NCBI GenBank assembly: GCA_030789695.1
Contig: CM061140.1
Span: 87,544,422-87,608,421, forward strand
Source: Scilla litardierei
Lineage: Eukaryota; Streptophyta; Magnoliopsida; Asparagales; Asparagaceae
DNA length: 64,000 bases
Reading direction: 5' to 3'
Part shown: positions 53,620 to 64,000 of the stretch, piece by piece
Layout: each line of letters starts with the position of its first letter
How positions within the stretch are numbered: position 1 is the stretch's first letter
Position numbers and translations under genes: made by a program
The notes under the pieces: generated by a model
Seen by the model: the letters and a program-made list of their open reading frames with translations, nothing else
Told to the model about the DNA's origin: nothing
Databases searched by the model: none

Positions 53620-56600
53620 GTAAGTATCTTCCTGCTTTGCCCATAGATCATTTTAACTCTATCTTCTTGTTATCTCTTTTGCCTATGCTTGTCGGCATTC
53701 GGGAAGTAGCTCTACACTATCTGTATTGGGAAGCTTGTTGTTGGCTTACTAAATAAATTTGACGAAACCGTGGCATATATCAAAGACTACTACGTCAATA
53801 ACTGAGTTTATACGTGGTAATGAGTTTGATATATGTATGGGTTTATCCGATGAAATCAAGATGTTCAGCATACTTTGGATGAAAATGTAAGAACAAGCAT
53901 TTGTCAACATGAATATTTTACATCTAGGTAGGAAACATATCTCACAAGTAATGGTAGAATAAGTAGTGGATGGCATACCCCATGATGTCTCTAGACTGCA
54001 CATACTGGAATTTGGGATCAACATGCCCTGCATGAAATAATGGCTATTCAATTTCAGATGAGCATTTAAGTATGACAGTATTGTCTTGGGGGTCATTATT
54101 GTTACCAGATAACCTTTGAGCCTTTGCCCCACCAATGTCTATGAGAGCCTGACCAACTTCAAGTGGCTGTGAGTGTCAAGAACTCTGATCTGTTAAAAAA
54201 ATTCTAGGGAATGGGAATGGAGGAACATGCCATTAGACCTCTCAAACTAGTAGCTTACCTATTATGGATCACACAGTTTTAGGTCCTGCTATCTATGGCA
54301 GAACCTCTAAAATTCTTGCAGACTTAGAAGATTGTAAAGTGAAACTCTGGGTGAATGGGTTAACCCATTCATCTTTAAGGTCAAATGGAAAACTTGAAGC
54401 ATGTTTCCACATCACGTAGACAACAATAATTAAGAGAAATCAGAGCTTTCACGTTATATAACTTTTTTACTGTACCGTGAGTCGAAGTATGATGCTTCAA
54501 GTTGCATGCTATTTATTTTTGGCAAGGGTTTCAATCATTAGTTGGCCTTTTTTGTCCCTTTGATATTTTTGTGATTTCACATTACACCTCAGTTGCTGAC
54601 TGAGATATACATCATTATAAGTACATTCAAAAAATGAGTTCCACCATAAACTTGAAACTTATTTATGGTATATTATAATGCCACACATTTGACTTTTACA
54701 AACATCTGCTTCCAATATGAAGATCATTCATTATTACTTTCTTCAATATATTATGCAACCATTACAATAAAGTAGCTATCTTTCTAACTCTAACCTGCTG
54801 CATAAATAGGAAATAGTAAGACTAGTGTGGATTTATCTGATATGATACATCAAACATGAATTTGTTAGCATATTTCTGGTTGACCTATTTTTGCTAGAGC
54901 TTGTTCTACCCGGAAAATCGACATGGTATGCAACTATGCATAATTATATAATACTGTTTGATTTCCATAATTCTGGGAACATATATTTGAGTGTATCTAC
55001 ATAACTCAATCTAATTGATATATAATGAAGTGTCACTAACTATAATATATTTCTAGGACTAACAATTGAGCTATATGTTCAATTGATTCGTAAAGGATCA
55101 AATCTGGAAGAAGTGTATCTAAGAACCGTCCACAATGCTGACACCAGAGTTGTAGTGTCATACACATGTTGATCTCCAGGCAGAGAGGTCCATATGTCCA
55201 TATGTTAACTGCATTTGACTAGCCAGCTTGATTCTGAATATTAATCTTGGTTACAAAGATATAAAATTTAGACTACTCGACACGAAGTAGCTTAAATTAC
55301 CAATACCCCCATTACCAATACCCCTACCTGAACCAATCTCGTCAGCTTTACAATTCAGTATTCCTTTTCAATCAGAAGATAATTGTGCCCTAGAATAATG
55401 CCATCTTTCTTCTGTTATGTTACTCCTCAAGCAATCAATAAATGCTTGTTAAAGGATTTCTCTATTGGTTCTATTGTTCTAGACTTCAAAATTTCTTAGC
55501 ACAGAGAAAGTTCTATGACATTGTTCATGCAACACTGGTTCTGTATGTATATTGAGATAGTGTAGTGTTCCAAAAACCATGCATGGCCAGAAAGGCTAAA
55601 TGCGAAGGGCGAACGACTGGAACTTAAGAATCCCACTATCTATGCTTCATCATTATCAATCAGATTTACATGCTAGAATCCTAGGTGATGTTGATGCAAT
55701 CAAGATTGTTGGACTATTTATATATTTCATACATTGATCTGTGTTTTCATTATGGCCAAGAATGGATACGAATTCCTATTTTTGACCTCCATCCAATCAA
55801 AATTTGCTTAACAGAATCATTTCTCTTTTCATTTTATGTTTTCAATGCAATACGATAGTATGGTTGAGATACCAAGAAATGGTGCTTATTAGGAGCATAA
55901 CCAATCCCCACCCCCACCCCACCCCAACTCCCCTGCCTCACACAACACACAACATGTATTGGACAATGATGTTGGATTTTGAAAACCCAAAAAGTTACAT
56001 GTAGGAGCAGTGTTAGCTTTAAATAAAATATAAAGATCACGTGTTCAACACTTTACATGTCTCTTACACAAATGCAAAAAAAGACGTCCTTAACTTGGTG
56101 GATTCTATATCAACATAACATAAAAATCAATAGAACTAGGTTAGGTATAGGTAGATTTATTTTTTGAAATTTCTTTCATTTGATTTTATTAAATGTTTAG
56201 AAGTTTTCCAATTTTATCTTTGAAATTTTATTTTATTTATTTTTTAAGAAAATGCATCATAATCACTATAATTTCATGTGTGTTTCACATGTAGATACTC
56301 TTATGGCCTTGTATCTTGTTAAGAATTTGTCGTGTCACAGTGTCTGTCTGCACATGTCACATACATTTCCATGTCTGTACTTCATAGCCTATTATTGCAC
56401 CTGTTTCACTCATGTATACATCTTTTCATGCTAATTAAAACATATCGTACAAGGTCTCAAATCCCAGTTATTTAGTGGGACCATTAGATTGTTCATATGA
56501 TGGACTAAGATGGCTGTGGACTTCAGTACCTCAGGCTAGATCTTTCAAGAGCTTAACTATTCTAGCACTCTCCAGATTGAAGCACACTCCCTGCATAATT

Positions 56601-57472
56601 TTGTTTTTTCACAATTCATCCTATTAAGAACGGTTTCAATAGTAGTAATAGTAGTAGTAGTATTATTATTATGGTTCATTGGACCTATTATGTATCAGAC
56701 ATGGTAGGTGGCAGGACCTGACCCCCTCCCTCATTCCAACCCAAAAGAAGCCAACACACCCCAACCTAAAAAGTCTATGCACAGTTATGCTGTCAGACCT
56801 GACATCAACCAAGTTATGAAGGATTCTAGAGGAGGACACACGAACATACTTTAGTTCCCACTTTAAAAATGTTAGATATGATTGATTCTTGAATTTGTTG
56901 AAACTATTGTGTATTATATACCCTCCGTGGTCATCGACTCAGAAGTCATAACACTTGTAAATCATGAGTTTCTTAGTGTCATAAGTCAAAACGCTTGTTA
57001 ATTATGGGTTGCTTAGTGTTTGTCTTTCCTCCTTGATGCTAATAACTTTCTGTGTGGAGTATCCTACAAGTAAAGACCATTTAAGGGAAGGAAAAGTGGA
57101 CACATATCAACAGTTTTACTTAACCACTTAAAATAAATTCTTTTTAATTCGAACTGTGAACATGAACTCATGGACCTGTCACATATACTTAGGTAATGCG
57201 TTAGTAGTGTTTAGATAGTGGCGACCCTAAGCTGTTTTCTATGCTTGGGCTACATATTGGGCAAACCCTAATTTGGGATTACCATCTGTCCAAACAATGG
57301 CATAACCAAATTTTTTTTGACATGTGCACAAATAATGATGATGCAAAGAATAATTTCTTTATAAAATATCAAAGCAAAAAAATTAACGCAGGGAATTCTA
57401 TGATTATATATTGATAATACCGATAAATAAGTGTCATGCATATATTCAAAATATGATATATATGTGTGTGTA
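53620..57472 (+). other. Start of intron 2
   Basis: AT-rich intronic DNA with an (AGT)n/(ATT)n microsatellite at 56641-56672 and a C-rich stretch at about 55908-55935. A 128-codon minus frame at 53749-54135 is unlike any protein I know and is probably chance. No third LRR exon is seen. Confidence 0.6.
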
Positions 57473-57848
57473 GAGGAATATGTATGTGTGCTGACAGCGC
57501 ATGAAATTGTCCTGCGCTGGAAACCATTTTTTAAAAAAATTGCAGTATGTTCTACAACTTTTTAACTACATCTCCACGAATTTTCAAGCCAATCCAACAC
57601 CGTTTAAGCCTCCATCCATGCGTTTCAAAAAGATAGCTCAAATTCTGAAACTGTCGGTGCAATCTTTTTGTAACGCATGGATGGAGGCTCAAATGATGTT
57701 GGAATTACTTGAAAATTGGTGTGGATGTAGTTAACCAGTTGTAGAACATACTGTACATTTTTTTAAAAAATAAATGTTTCTGGGCCTTCAAATTGTTGAT
57801 AGCACAGGTAGGTCGAACCTGTGCTGTCAGCACACCTCCATATTCCTC
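57473..57848. mobile_element. Foldback MITE
   Basis: The two halves are near reverse complements. Outer arms read GAGGAATATG, a variable base or two, then GTGTGCTGACAGC (57473-57498 and 57823-57848). Inner arms pair GTATGTTCTACAAC with GTTGTAGAACATAC and GCCTCCATCCATGCGTT with AACGCATGGATGGAGGC. The loop is near 57650. Each outer arm also contains its own small hairpin. No transposase is encoded; the superfamily is not clear and no flanking duplication could be fixed. Confidence 0.85.
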
Positions 57849-58504
57849 ATATGTGTAATATATAAAAAAGTGTCTATCTATATCAAACGCTATCTAAACT
57901 GATAGAAAAATATCTTCTACTGTTGACTTTGTATGATACACATCACTGAAGATTTCAATGACATAATTTTTTTTTGAAATAAAATAAAAACAATTCGTTC
58001 CTTTTCGATACATTTTATCTTTAAAAAATAATTTAGTAATTTGTATTGAAATTTGATAAACAATGTCAAGTAGAAATGAATGAAATAATTGCTAGAATTC
58101 ACTTGACAAGCATGCAATGATATCGAACATATTTAAAGTAAAGAAGCGATTTCAATACTTTCATATATATAAAACTTAGAGTACAGAATCAAATTTTACT
58201 TTAAAATATTTTTTGCTTTCAACGGATCATGCTATGCAATTATACTGGTAAAAAAAATACATAACCAGCTATCAATGAACGCACTATGTTGACTTCAGCT
58301 CATTTAGTTTTGGCCGAAAAATGAGTGCCAATAGTGATTGAATATTTGATAGGTATAAAATTAATAGAAAATTTTACAAACTTGCAAACTGAAAATTAGC
58401 TCTTTTTATACTATAAATATGTATACATAGTAAAACTTTACATACATATATTAATGCTATTAAAAGATTAGAAAGTTAACGTAAATTGAGTGTTTTTTAT
58501 TTAC

Positions 58505-58694
58505 AACCCTTCTTCGTGGCAGAAGTCTTACCGGTTCTCTAGGGAAATATGTTGGTCTCGTAGAAACAATTAGGGGATTTCAAATGATCCTTTCTGGAGA
58601 ATTAGACGGTCTTTCAGAGCAGGCCTTTTATTTGGTGGGTAACATCGATGAAGCTACCGTGAAAGCTATGAACTTAGAAGGGGAGAAGAAATGA
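58505..58694 (+). pseudogene. atpB: Plastid atpB 3' fragment
   Basis: It encodes the end of the plastid ATP synthase beta subunit: QPFFVAEV, a one-base deletion, then [20 protein letters not shown] and [18 protein letters not shown]. The stop overlaps the atpE start (ATGA) exactly as in plastid genomes. It is nuclear-located organelle DNA and non-functional. Confidence 0.92.
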
Positions 58695-58993
58695 CCTTAA
58701 ATCTTTGTGTACCGACTCCTAATCGAATTATTTGGGATTCTGAAGTGAAAGAAAGAATTTTATCTTCTAATAGTGGCCAAATTGGCATATTACCAAACCA
58801 CGCCCCTATTGCCATTACAGTGGATATAGGTCTTTTGAGAATATGCCTCAATGACCAATGGCCAACGGTGGCCCTGATGGACAGTTTCACTAGGATAAGT
58901 AATAATGAGATCACCATTTTAGGAAATGATGCGGAGATAAGTACTGATACTCGACCCGAACTTGCCCACCCCGCTTTGGGCACAGGGTCATGA
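58691..58993 (+). pseudogene. atpE: Plastid atpE 5' fragment
   Basis: The first 82 residues match the plastid ATP synthase epsilon subunit ([45 protein letters not shown]). At 58936 homology stops and the frame runs into unrelated DNA with the C-terminal domain missing. Amino-acid changes such as DSFTRIS show relaxed selection. The frame is open but the gene is a fragment. Confidence 0.92.
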
Positions 58994-59095
58994 TAACCAC
59001 CAATTTTTTGAAATCTGCCTCCGATGCCTCTTTCACGTTTCTTTCTTCGTCCGGCTCGCTCTCGGCTACGTGTCCTGTGGACCAGACCAAAAGCC

Positions 59096-59169
59096 CGCTT
59101 AGAAGTGGATTCAAACCACTGACACAAGGATTTTCAGACCTTTTCTCTAACCTGCTGGACTACCTGAGC
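59096..59169 (-). tRNA. trnF: Mitochondrial-type tRNA-Phe(GAA) remnant
   Basis: On the minus strand: GCTCAGGTAG, then GGTTAGAG (D arm), GGTCTGAAAATCC (anticodon GAA with a mismatched stem), TTGTGTCA, TGGTTTGAATCCA (T arm) and TCTAAGCG. This agrees better with native plant mitochondrial trnF than with the plastid gene. Mismatches in the acceptor and anticodon stems suggest a pseudogene. Confidence 0.65.
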
Positions 59170-59399
59170 CACTTTCCTAAATGAATTACTTTTAACGTCA
59201 TCTATGAGCGCCCTAGAAAGCAATGAATTTATGAAATCTTGATCCGTTCAGTGCCACTTGTTAACAAGGACCAATTCTATTGATTGCTTCTCTGCCCCAG
59301 CTCTAACGAATTGATTTTTCTTTTTCACAGAATTAGGGAAATCAAAATATTTTTTCGGGAAGAAATCCAATTCCGCAAAAAAATAAGAAATTTTGTAAT

Positions 59400-59559
59400 C
59401 TCAAATTGAATAAATAGATTTAATCTACTCCCATTAAAAATGGGAAATTAAGAAAAAAGAGAAATCAATCAAAAAAGGGGCAAAGTGATACAAAAAGAAC
59501 TCTGTTGTTTGTTAGTCTTATCTATAAGAGGAGAGTATATGAAAAATGAAACCGATTCT
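59400..59559 (+). pseudogene. atpF: Plastid atpF upstream region and first codons (probable)
   Basis: ATGAAAAATGAAACCGATTC (59539) gives MKNETDS, close to the MKNVTDS start of plastid ATP synthase subunit b, preceded by an AT-rich leader with AAGAGGAGAG, which resembles the ribosome-binding region of that gene. Similarity ends after about seven codons. Read from memory of the gene, so moderately sure. Confidence 0.55.
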
Positions 59560-59660
59560 CATGGAGGTTGGTACAGAAAGAAAGCTGGTTTTGCTTCTGC
59601 TTCTGCTTCCTTTGAACTACCAAACTCTTTCGTCAGTCTCTCGGGGGTTGAGTTCCCTTT

Positions 59661-59757
59661 CTGCTTCACGAATATGATATTTTCTGTGCAGTTCTAATAA
59701 TATCGGGTGCTATTCCAATTTTGGCATTTGTAATTTCCTGATTTTTAGCCCTATAAT
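59661..59757 (+). pseudogene. ndhC: Plastid ndhC 5' fragment
   Basis: The frame reads FLLHEYDIFCAVLIISGAIP then ILAFVIS, a stop, and FLAL, matching the N-terminus of plastid NDH subunit 3 (ndhC). The initiator is not preserved and an in-frame TGA is present. Confidence 0.75.
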
Positions 59758-60042
59758 AATAGTGTAGATATGCATATCAAAACCTTACGAAGACAAGGAT
59801 GACAATAGTTTAACATAAATCAAAATAATCATATTTAAACTTAAATTATAAAAATAATATAAAACTGACACAACGTTACGTTTGGCCGAGTAATGACATC
59901 AACTTAATTCAGCTGGGCATTCCTAAGTATGACAACACGAATCAATCCAAATCAAAAAGACCTATACAAATTTTTTTGCTTCATTTTGCCTTAGGCAGCT
60001 GCCCAGGGCAACGCGGACATAGTTCTGTCGCTGTGTCCAGAG
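59758..60042 (+). other. Intergenic spacer
   Basis: AT-rich, no features seen, except AAAGC at 60043-60047 which is the probable left half of a target duplication. Confidence 0.4.
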
Positions 60043-60047
60043 AAAGC

Positions 60048-60408
60048 TGATGCGGACTAGGGTTTTGTAGAAGAGATTTGGGGATTTTTATTTGATTGGG
60101 AAATAGGGTTACAAGATAACTAGCCAATTTTGGGAGAGTTGGCCCCTCTCCTAGATTTTGCTAAGGGAAAAGCCTAAACTCTCTTCTAGATCTCCTCGGA
60201 GAACTCTAGGGATTGTCAAATGACGGCTACAAATTCGATACCCTAGCCCTAGCCCACGCTCTCTCTTATATAATGAAGAGGCGTGGTGCGTACAGCAACA
60301 CAAAACAACTAGTAGTGCATAAAGACATTCTATCCCCAAATCGTCGGTGTGTCCAGCAATCACTCCTTAGTCTTCTTGCGCCTCCTCTCGTAGGTGATAA
60401 GCGTATCA
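60048..60408 (-). mobile_element. Chromovirus 3' LTR
   Basis: It begins TGATACGC on the minus strand and ends GTCCGCATCA. It carries ATTATATAAGAGAG and GCGTGGGCTAGGG on the minus strand, the same promoter block as the mini element. The polyprotein frame continues about 140 bases into it. A polypurine tract (CTGGGGGGAGTAG) precedes it. Confidence 0.85.
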
Positions 60409-63400
60409 CTACTCCCCCCAGGAGTTTCACCTTGTCCTCAAGGTGGAAATCAGGATACTGCTGCAAGATATGATCATAAAGCTCCCACGTTGCCTCAAAC
60501 TCCGGCAATCCCGACCAACGAATCAGAACTTCCCGTGCTCCTGATGCTCCTGTACGAATGCCTGTAACCTCCTCGGGTGCCAAAAGGACCTCCATGTCGA
60601 CCGTGAGAGTTGGGGGCAATGCAGACGACGCCACGTGATCTCCAATAGCTCGGCGTAGCTGTGAGACGTGAAAGACTGGATGGATCCTGGTAGTAGGAGG
60701 TAGCTTCATCTCCAATAGCTCGGCGTAGCTGTGAGACGTGAAAGACTGGATGGATCCTGGTAGTAGGAGGTAGCTTCAGCCGATATGCCACCTTGCCGAT
60801 CCGGGCCTCAACCTCGTAAGGCCCATAATACCTCGCTGCCAGCTTCTCATTGCGCCGATGGGCCATAGAACGCTGTCTGTAGGGTTGAAGCTTCAGATAG
60901 ACACGCTCTCCAACGGCGAACTCCACCTCCCTGCGATGTGCATCTGCCTTCTTCTTCATGATTTGCTGAGCTCGCAGCAGGTGGCGCTTCAATTCCTCTA
61001 ACACCCGGTCGCGATCCTCCAACTGCTGCTCTAATCCTGACACCGGGGTAGATCCCCTGCTGTAATGCACTAGGTGAGGCAGATCTCGGCCATACACAAT
61101 CTGGAACGGTGTCATCCTCGCAGCTGAGTGGTACGAGGTGTTGTACCAGTACTCAGCCCACATCAACCACCCGGCCCACTTCCTAGGTGTCTTCGACGCA
61201 AAACACCGGAGGTATGTCTCCACACTGCGGTTAAGCACCTCCGTCTGGCCGTCCGTCTGTGGGTGGTAAGCCGTGCTCCGTCGCAGCGCTGTCCCCTGTA
61301 GTCTGAACATCTCCTTCCAAAAAGTGCTCAAAACACCTTATCTCTGTCCGACACAATCGAGCGAGGGTACCCATGCAGCCTGACCACCTCCTTCAAAAAA
61401 GCAACTGCCACAGACGCTGCAGTAAATGGATGGCGTAGTGGGATGAAATGGCCGTATTTGCTGAGGCGGTCAACCACAACAAATATCGTAGTAAAGCCCT
61501 CCGATCGTGGCAACCCCTCCACGAAATCCATCGAGATGTCCTCCCATATCCTCTCCGGTAACTTCAAGGGCTGTAGAAGACCTGCTGGGGATGTCGCCTG
61601 ATATTTGTGGCGCTGGCATATATCGCACTCCGAAACCAGCTTCGCAATATCCTTCCTCATACCTGGCCAGTAGAGCTCCCGAGCCATCCTCTGATAAGTC
61701 TGGTATCCTCCTGAGTGGCCCCCCCCACGGCGCTGCTGTGGAACTCATGGAAGAGAGTAGGAATGTGACTAGAAGTCCGGGGAATCACCAGCCTCCCTCG
61801 GTACAGTAGTAGTCGCTCCTCTAAGGTGTAACCCGGAAAGTCTGTAGATCCCCCAGCGATTGCCTCCCGGATCCGCCGCAGCTCCTCATCGGCCTCAATC
61901 TCCGCTAGCAGGGTGTCGCTCCGCAACAACAGTGGGATAGAAAGAGCCACTACCTGTACCCCTTCATCTCGTCGGGAAAGCGCATCTGCCGCCTTGTTGT
62001 CCGAGCCGGGTTTGTAATGAATCTTGAACTTGTACCCGCTCAACTTGGACAACCACCTCTGGTGCTCCTCTGCCACCATGCGCTGCTCCAGGAGGTACTT
62101 CAGACTCCGCTGGTCTGTCTGTACCACAAACTCCCTCCCCAGTAAGTAGGGTCTCCACTTCTGGATTAACAGCACTATCGCCATCAACTCTCGCTCATAG
62201 ACAGACTTCAGCCTGGCCCTGGAAGATAGAACCTGGCTGAAGTAAGCGATCGGCCGCTGCTCCTGCATCAGTACGGCCCCTAACCCAAAGCCCGAAGCGT
62301 CTGACTCCACTATAAACTTCTTCTCAAAATCTGGGAGTGCTAGCACCGGTACCGTCGTCATCGCCTCCTTGAGGGCCTGGAATGCCCTCGTCGCCTCTTC
62401 TCCCCAGCAAAAACTATCCTTCTTCAACTGTTCCGTAAGGGGCCACGCCAAGGTGCCGTACCCCTTCACGAAACGCCGATAATACCCTGTGAGACCCAGA
62501 AACCCCCGCAGGGCCCGTAATGTCCTTGGCTGCGGCCAATCTAACATGGCTGAAATCTTCGATCGATCGGCTGTCTGCCGACACGATGTGCCCCAAGTAC
62601 TCCACCTGTGCCTGTCCGAAGAGGCACTTCTTTCGGTTGGCCTGTAGCTGATGATCCTCCAGCTCTCGCATAACTATCTCCAAATGGCCCAGATGATCCT
62701 GTAATGATGCACTGTAGACCAGGATATCATCGAAAAAGACCAGAACGAACCTCCGTAAGTAAGGTCGGAAGACCTTATTCATCAGTGACTGGAAGGTAGC
62801 AGGGGCGTTCGTCAGCCCAAAGGGCATGACGAGGAACTCGTAGTGGCCTTCGTGAGTCCTAAAGGCGGTCTTCTGCACATCCTCCTGTCTCATGCGAATC
62901 TGGTGGTACACCGACTTCAGATCGATCTTCGAGAAGACCACCGCTCCGTGCAACTCGTCTAGCAGCTCGTCAATCACCGGGATGTGAAACTTGTCTGGGA
63001 CAGTTTCCTTGTTGAGAGCCCGACAATCGACACAAAACCTCCAACTGCCGTCCTTTTTCTTAACCAGAAGCACTGGGCTGGAAAAAGGACTAGCACTAGG
63101 GCGGATGACCCCTGCCTGCAGCATCTCCTGTACCAGCTTCTCGATCTCGTCTTTCTGCACCTGAGGGTACCGGTATGTGCGCACGCTAATGGGCGACACC
63201 CCCTCCTTAAGCACAATAGCGTGCTCATGGTCCCTTGACGGTGGAAGACCGCTAGGTGGCTGGAACACCCCCTCAAACCCCTGCAATAGCTGCTCCACCT
63301 CCAGCGGTACTATCGTCTCTCCCGTGACCTCGTCCGTCGCCAACCCATGTAGCTCAATCAAGAACCCCCCTCCTTCAGCCTGGAGTGTCTTCGCCATAGT

Positions 63401-64000
63401 CTTGTAGGACACAGACGAACAACACAAACTCGGATCACCCAAAAGTACCACCTTCCTGCCGTCCACCTGAAACTCCATCCGCAGCAGCCGCCAGTTGAAC
63501 TTCGTCTCCCCCAGTGATTGCAGCCACTGCATCCCCAAAATTAGGTCGACGTTGCCCAACGTCAAGGGTAGAAAGTCACCAGTGATCACCACTCCCTGTA
63601 TAGACACCATCAAGTCACGACAGATGCCCCTACTCTGCTCGACCACACCGGTCCCGAGCATGACTCCAAAGCCCTTCGTCTCCGTCATCGGTATGCCCTG
63701 ACTCTCAATCACCCTGGGAGACACGAAATTGTGGGTGACCCCACTATCTATCAGTATCACCACGTCCAAGTCACGGACCCTACCTGCCAGCTTCATGGTG
63801 TGCACCCATGTAAGCCCCGCAATGGAGCTAAGCGAGACTTCGGCCGTCTCCAGTAGTAGAGGTTCGCCGGCCTCCTCGGCCCCCGCCGCTTCATCTGCCG
63901 CCGCCTCCTCCTCCAAGTCCTCAGCGTACACCTCGTATACCTGCAAGGCTTGGTTGCGGCACCTGTGCCCAGGGGTAAACTTCTCGTCGCACTTGAAGCA
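60266..64000 (-). pseudogene. Chromovirus gag end and pol, frameshifted
   Basis: From the right edge: zinc knuckle CFKCDEKFTPGHRC (63958-64000), protease (VILIDSGVTHNFVSPRVIES), RT ([48 protein letters not shown]), a frameshift near 62560, RNase H ([29 protein letters not shown]), a shift in an eight-C run at 61719-61726, integrase ([29 protein letters not shown], then a shift at about 61331, [16 protein letters not shown]) and chromodomain (VLIRWSGLPEFEATWELYDH, FHLEDKVKLLGG). The protease motif reads DSGV where DSGA is usual. Confidence 0.92.
60638..60777. repeat. 70-bp tandem duplication in pol
   Basis: 60638-60707 and 60708-60777 are identical as read. The unit encodes KLPPTTRIHPVFHVSQLRRA in the integrase C-terminus. 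Because 70 is not a multiple of three it shifts the frame and separates the integrase from the chromodomain. Confidence 0.92.

Larger units (their letters stand above)
60048..64000 (-). mobile_element. Chromovirus with chromodomain, 5' part beyond the window
   Basis: The 3' LTR (60048-60408) and most of gag-pol on the minus strand are in view; gag and the 5' LTR lie past 64000. It is a relative of the element at 46983-53196 (same zinc knuckle, RT and chromodomain wording) but has a different LTR, whose U3 resembles the mini element. At least three frameshifts and one duplication make it defective. Confidence 0.9.

Noticed and set aside
53749..54135. A 128-codon minus-strand frame in intron 2
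   Set aside because: No recognised domain, no conserved neighbours and intron-like composition; probably chance.
58691..58993. A functional atpE gene
   Set aside because: Homology ends at residue 82, the C-terminal domain is missing, and it lies in nuclear intron DNA next to other organelle fragments.

Overview
The window is nuclear DNA of a flowering plant, probably a non-grass monocot with TE-inflated introns. The reasons are plant LTR retrotransposon lineages (Ty3 chromoviruses, an Athila-like element, Copia), plant L1 and RTE LINEs, inserted organelle DNA, and one host gene whose GC-rich first exon encodes a signal peptide and an LRR N-terminal cap. The monocot call is an inference; species cannot be named from the sequence alone.

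Only one host gene is supported. Exon 1 (12363-12568, + strand) and exon 2 (53548-53619) join in phase across an intron of about 41 kb. The encoded protein matches the small secreted LRR family (LRR1-like, related to the SERK ectodomain). Later exons are not in the window, so intron 2 runs past 64000 or the gene is broken.

Region by region: 1-11058 is the 3' portion of a Tekay/Del-type chromovirus on the minus strand (LTR plus broken pol), with a 5.6-kb L1-type LINE inserted in its LTR (2216-7812). 11047-11434 is a GC-rich palindromic tandem repeat. 11435-12362 is the presumed promoter and 5'UTR. Intron 1 then holds an old RTE LINE split into three pieces (13395-14631, 16045-16420, 43556-43905) by a solo LTR (14632-16044) and by a Copia element whose ends lie at 16421 and 43555. 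Inside the Copia element lie an Athila-like, pol-less tandem (20508-33860), a 1.6-kb mini LTR element (20557-22171) within that, a solo LTR (37447-39267) and a 2.6-kb gag-only element (40393-42965). A chromovirus with a chromodomain occupies 46983-53196. Intron 2 holds a foldback MITE (57473-57848), an organelle DNA mosaic (58505-59757) and the start of another chromovirus (60048 to the window end).

Target-site duplications of 5 bp that I could read directly support six insertions exactly (TTGGC, GAACC, GATAG, GCATG, ATGCT, and a long one for the LINE) and one approximately (ATATG/ATAGG). Two observations stand out. First, five unrelated LTR families each carry their own cluster of short quasi-palindromes centred on CG-containing cores, and a sixth such cluster lies just upstream of the host gene. 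Second, a group of related small-LTR chromoviruses carries a completely different repeat-coding insert at the same place in gag, including a 21-fold DPDLEV heptad array; one of these mini elements appears to have an LTR that is a mosaic of two neighbouring families.
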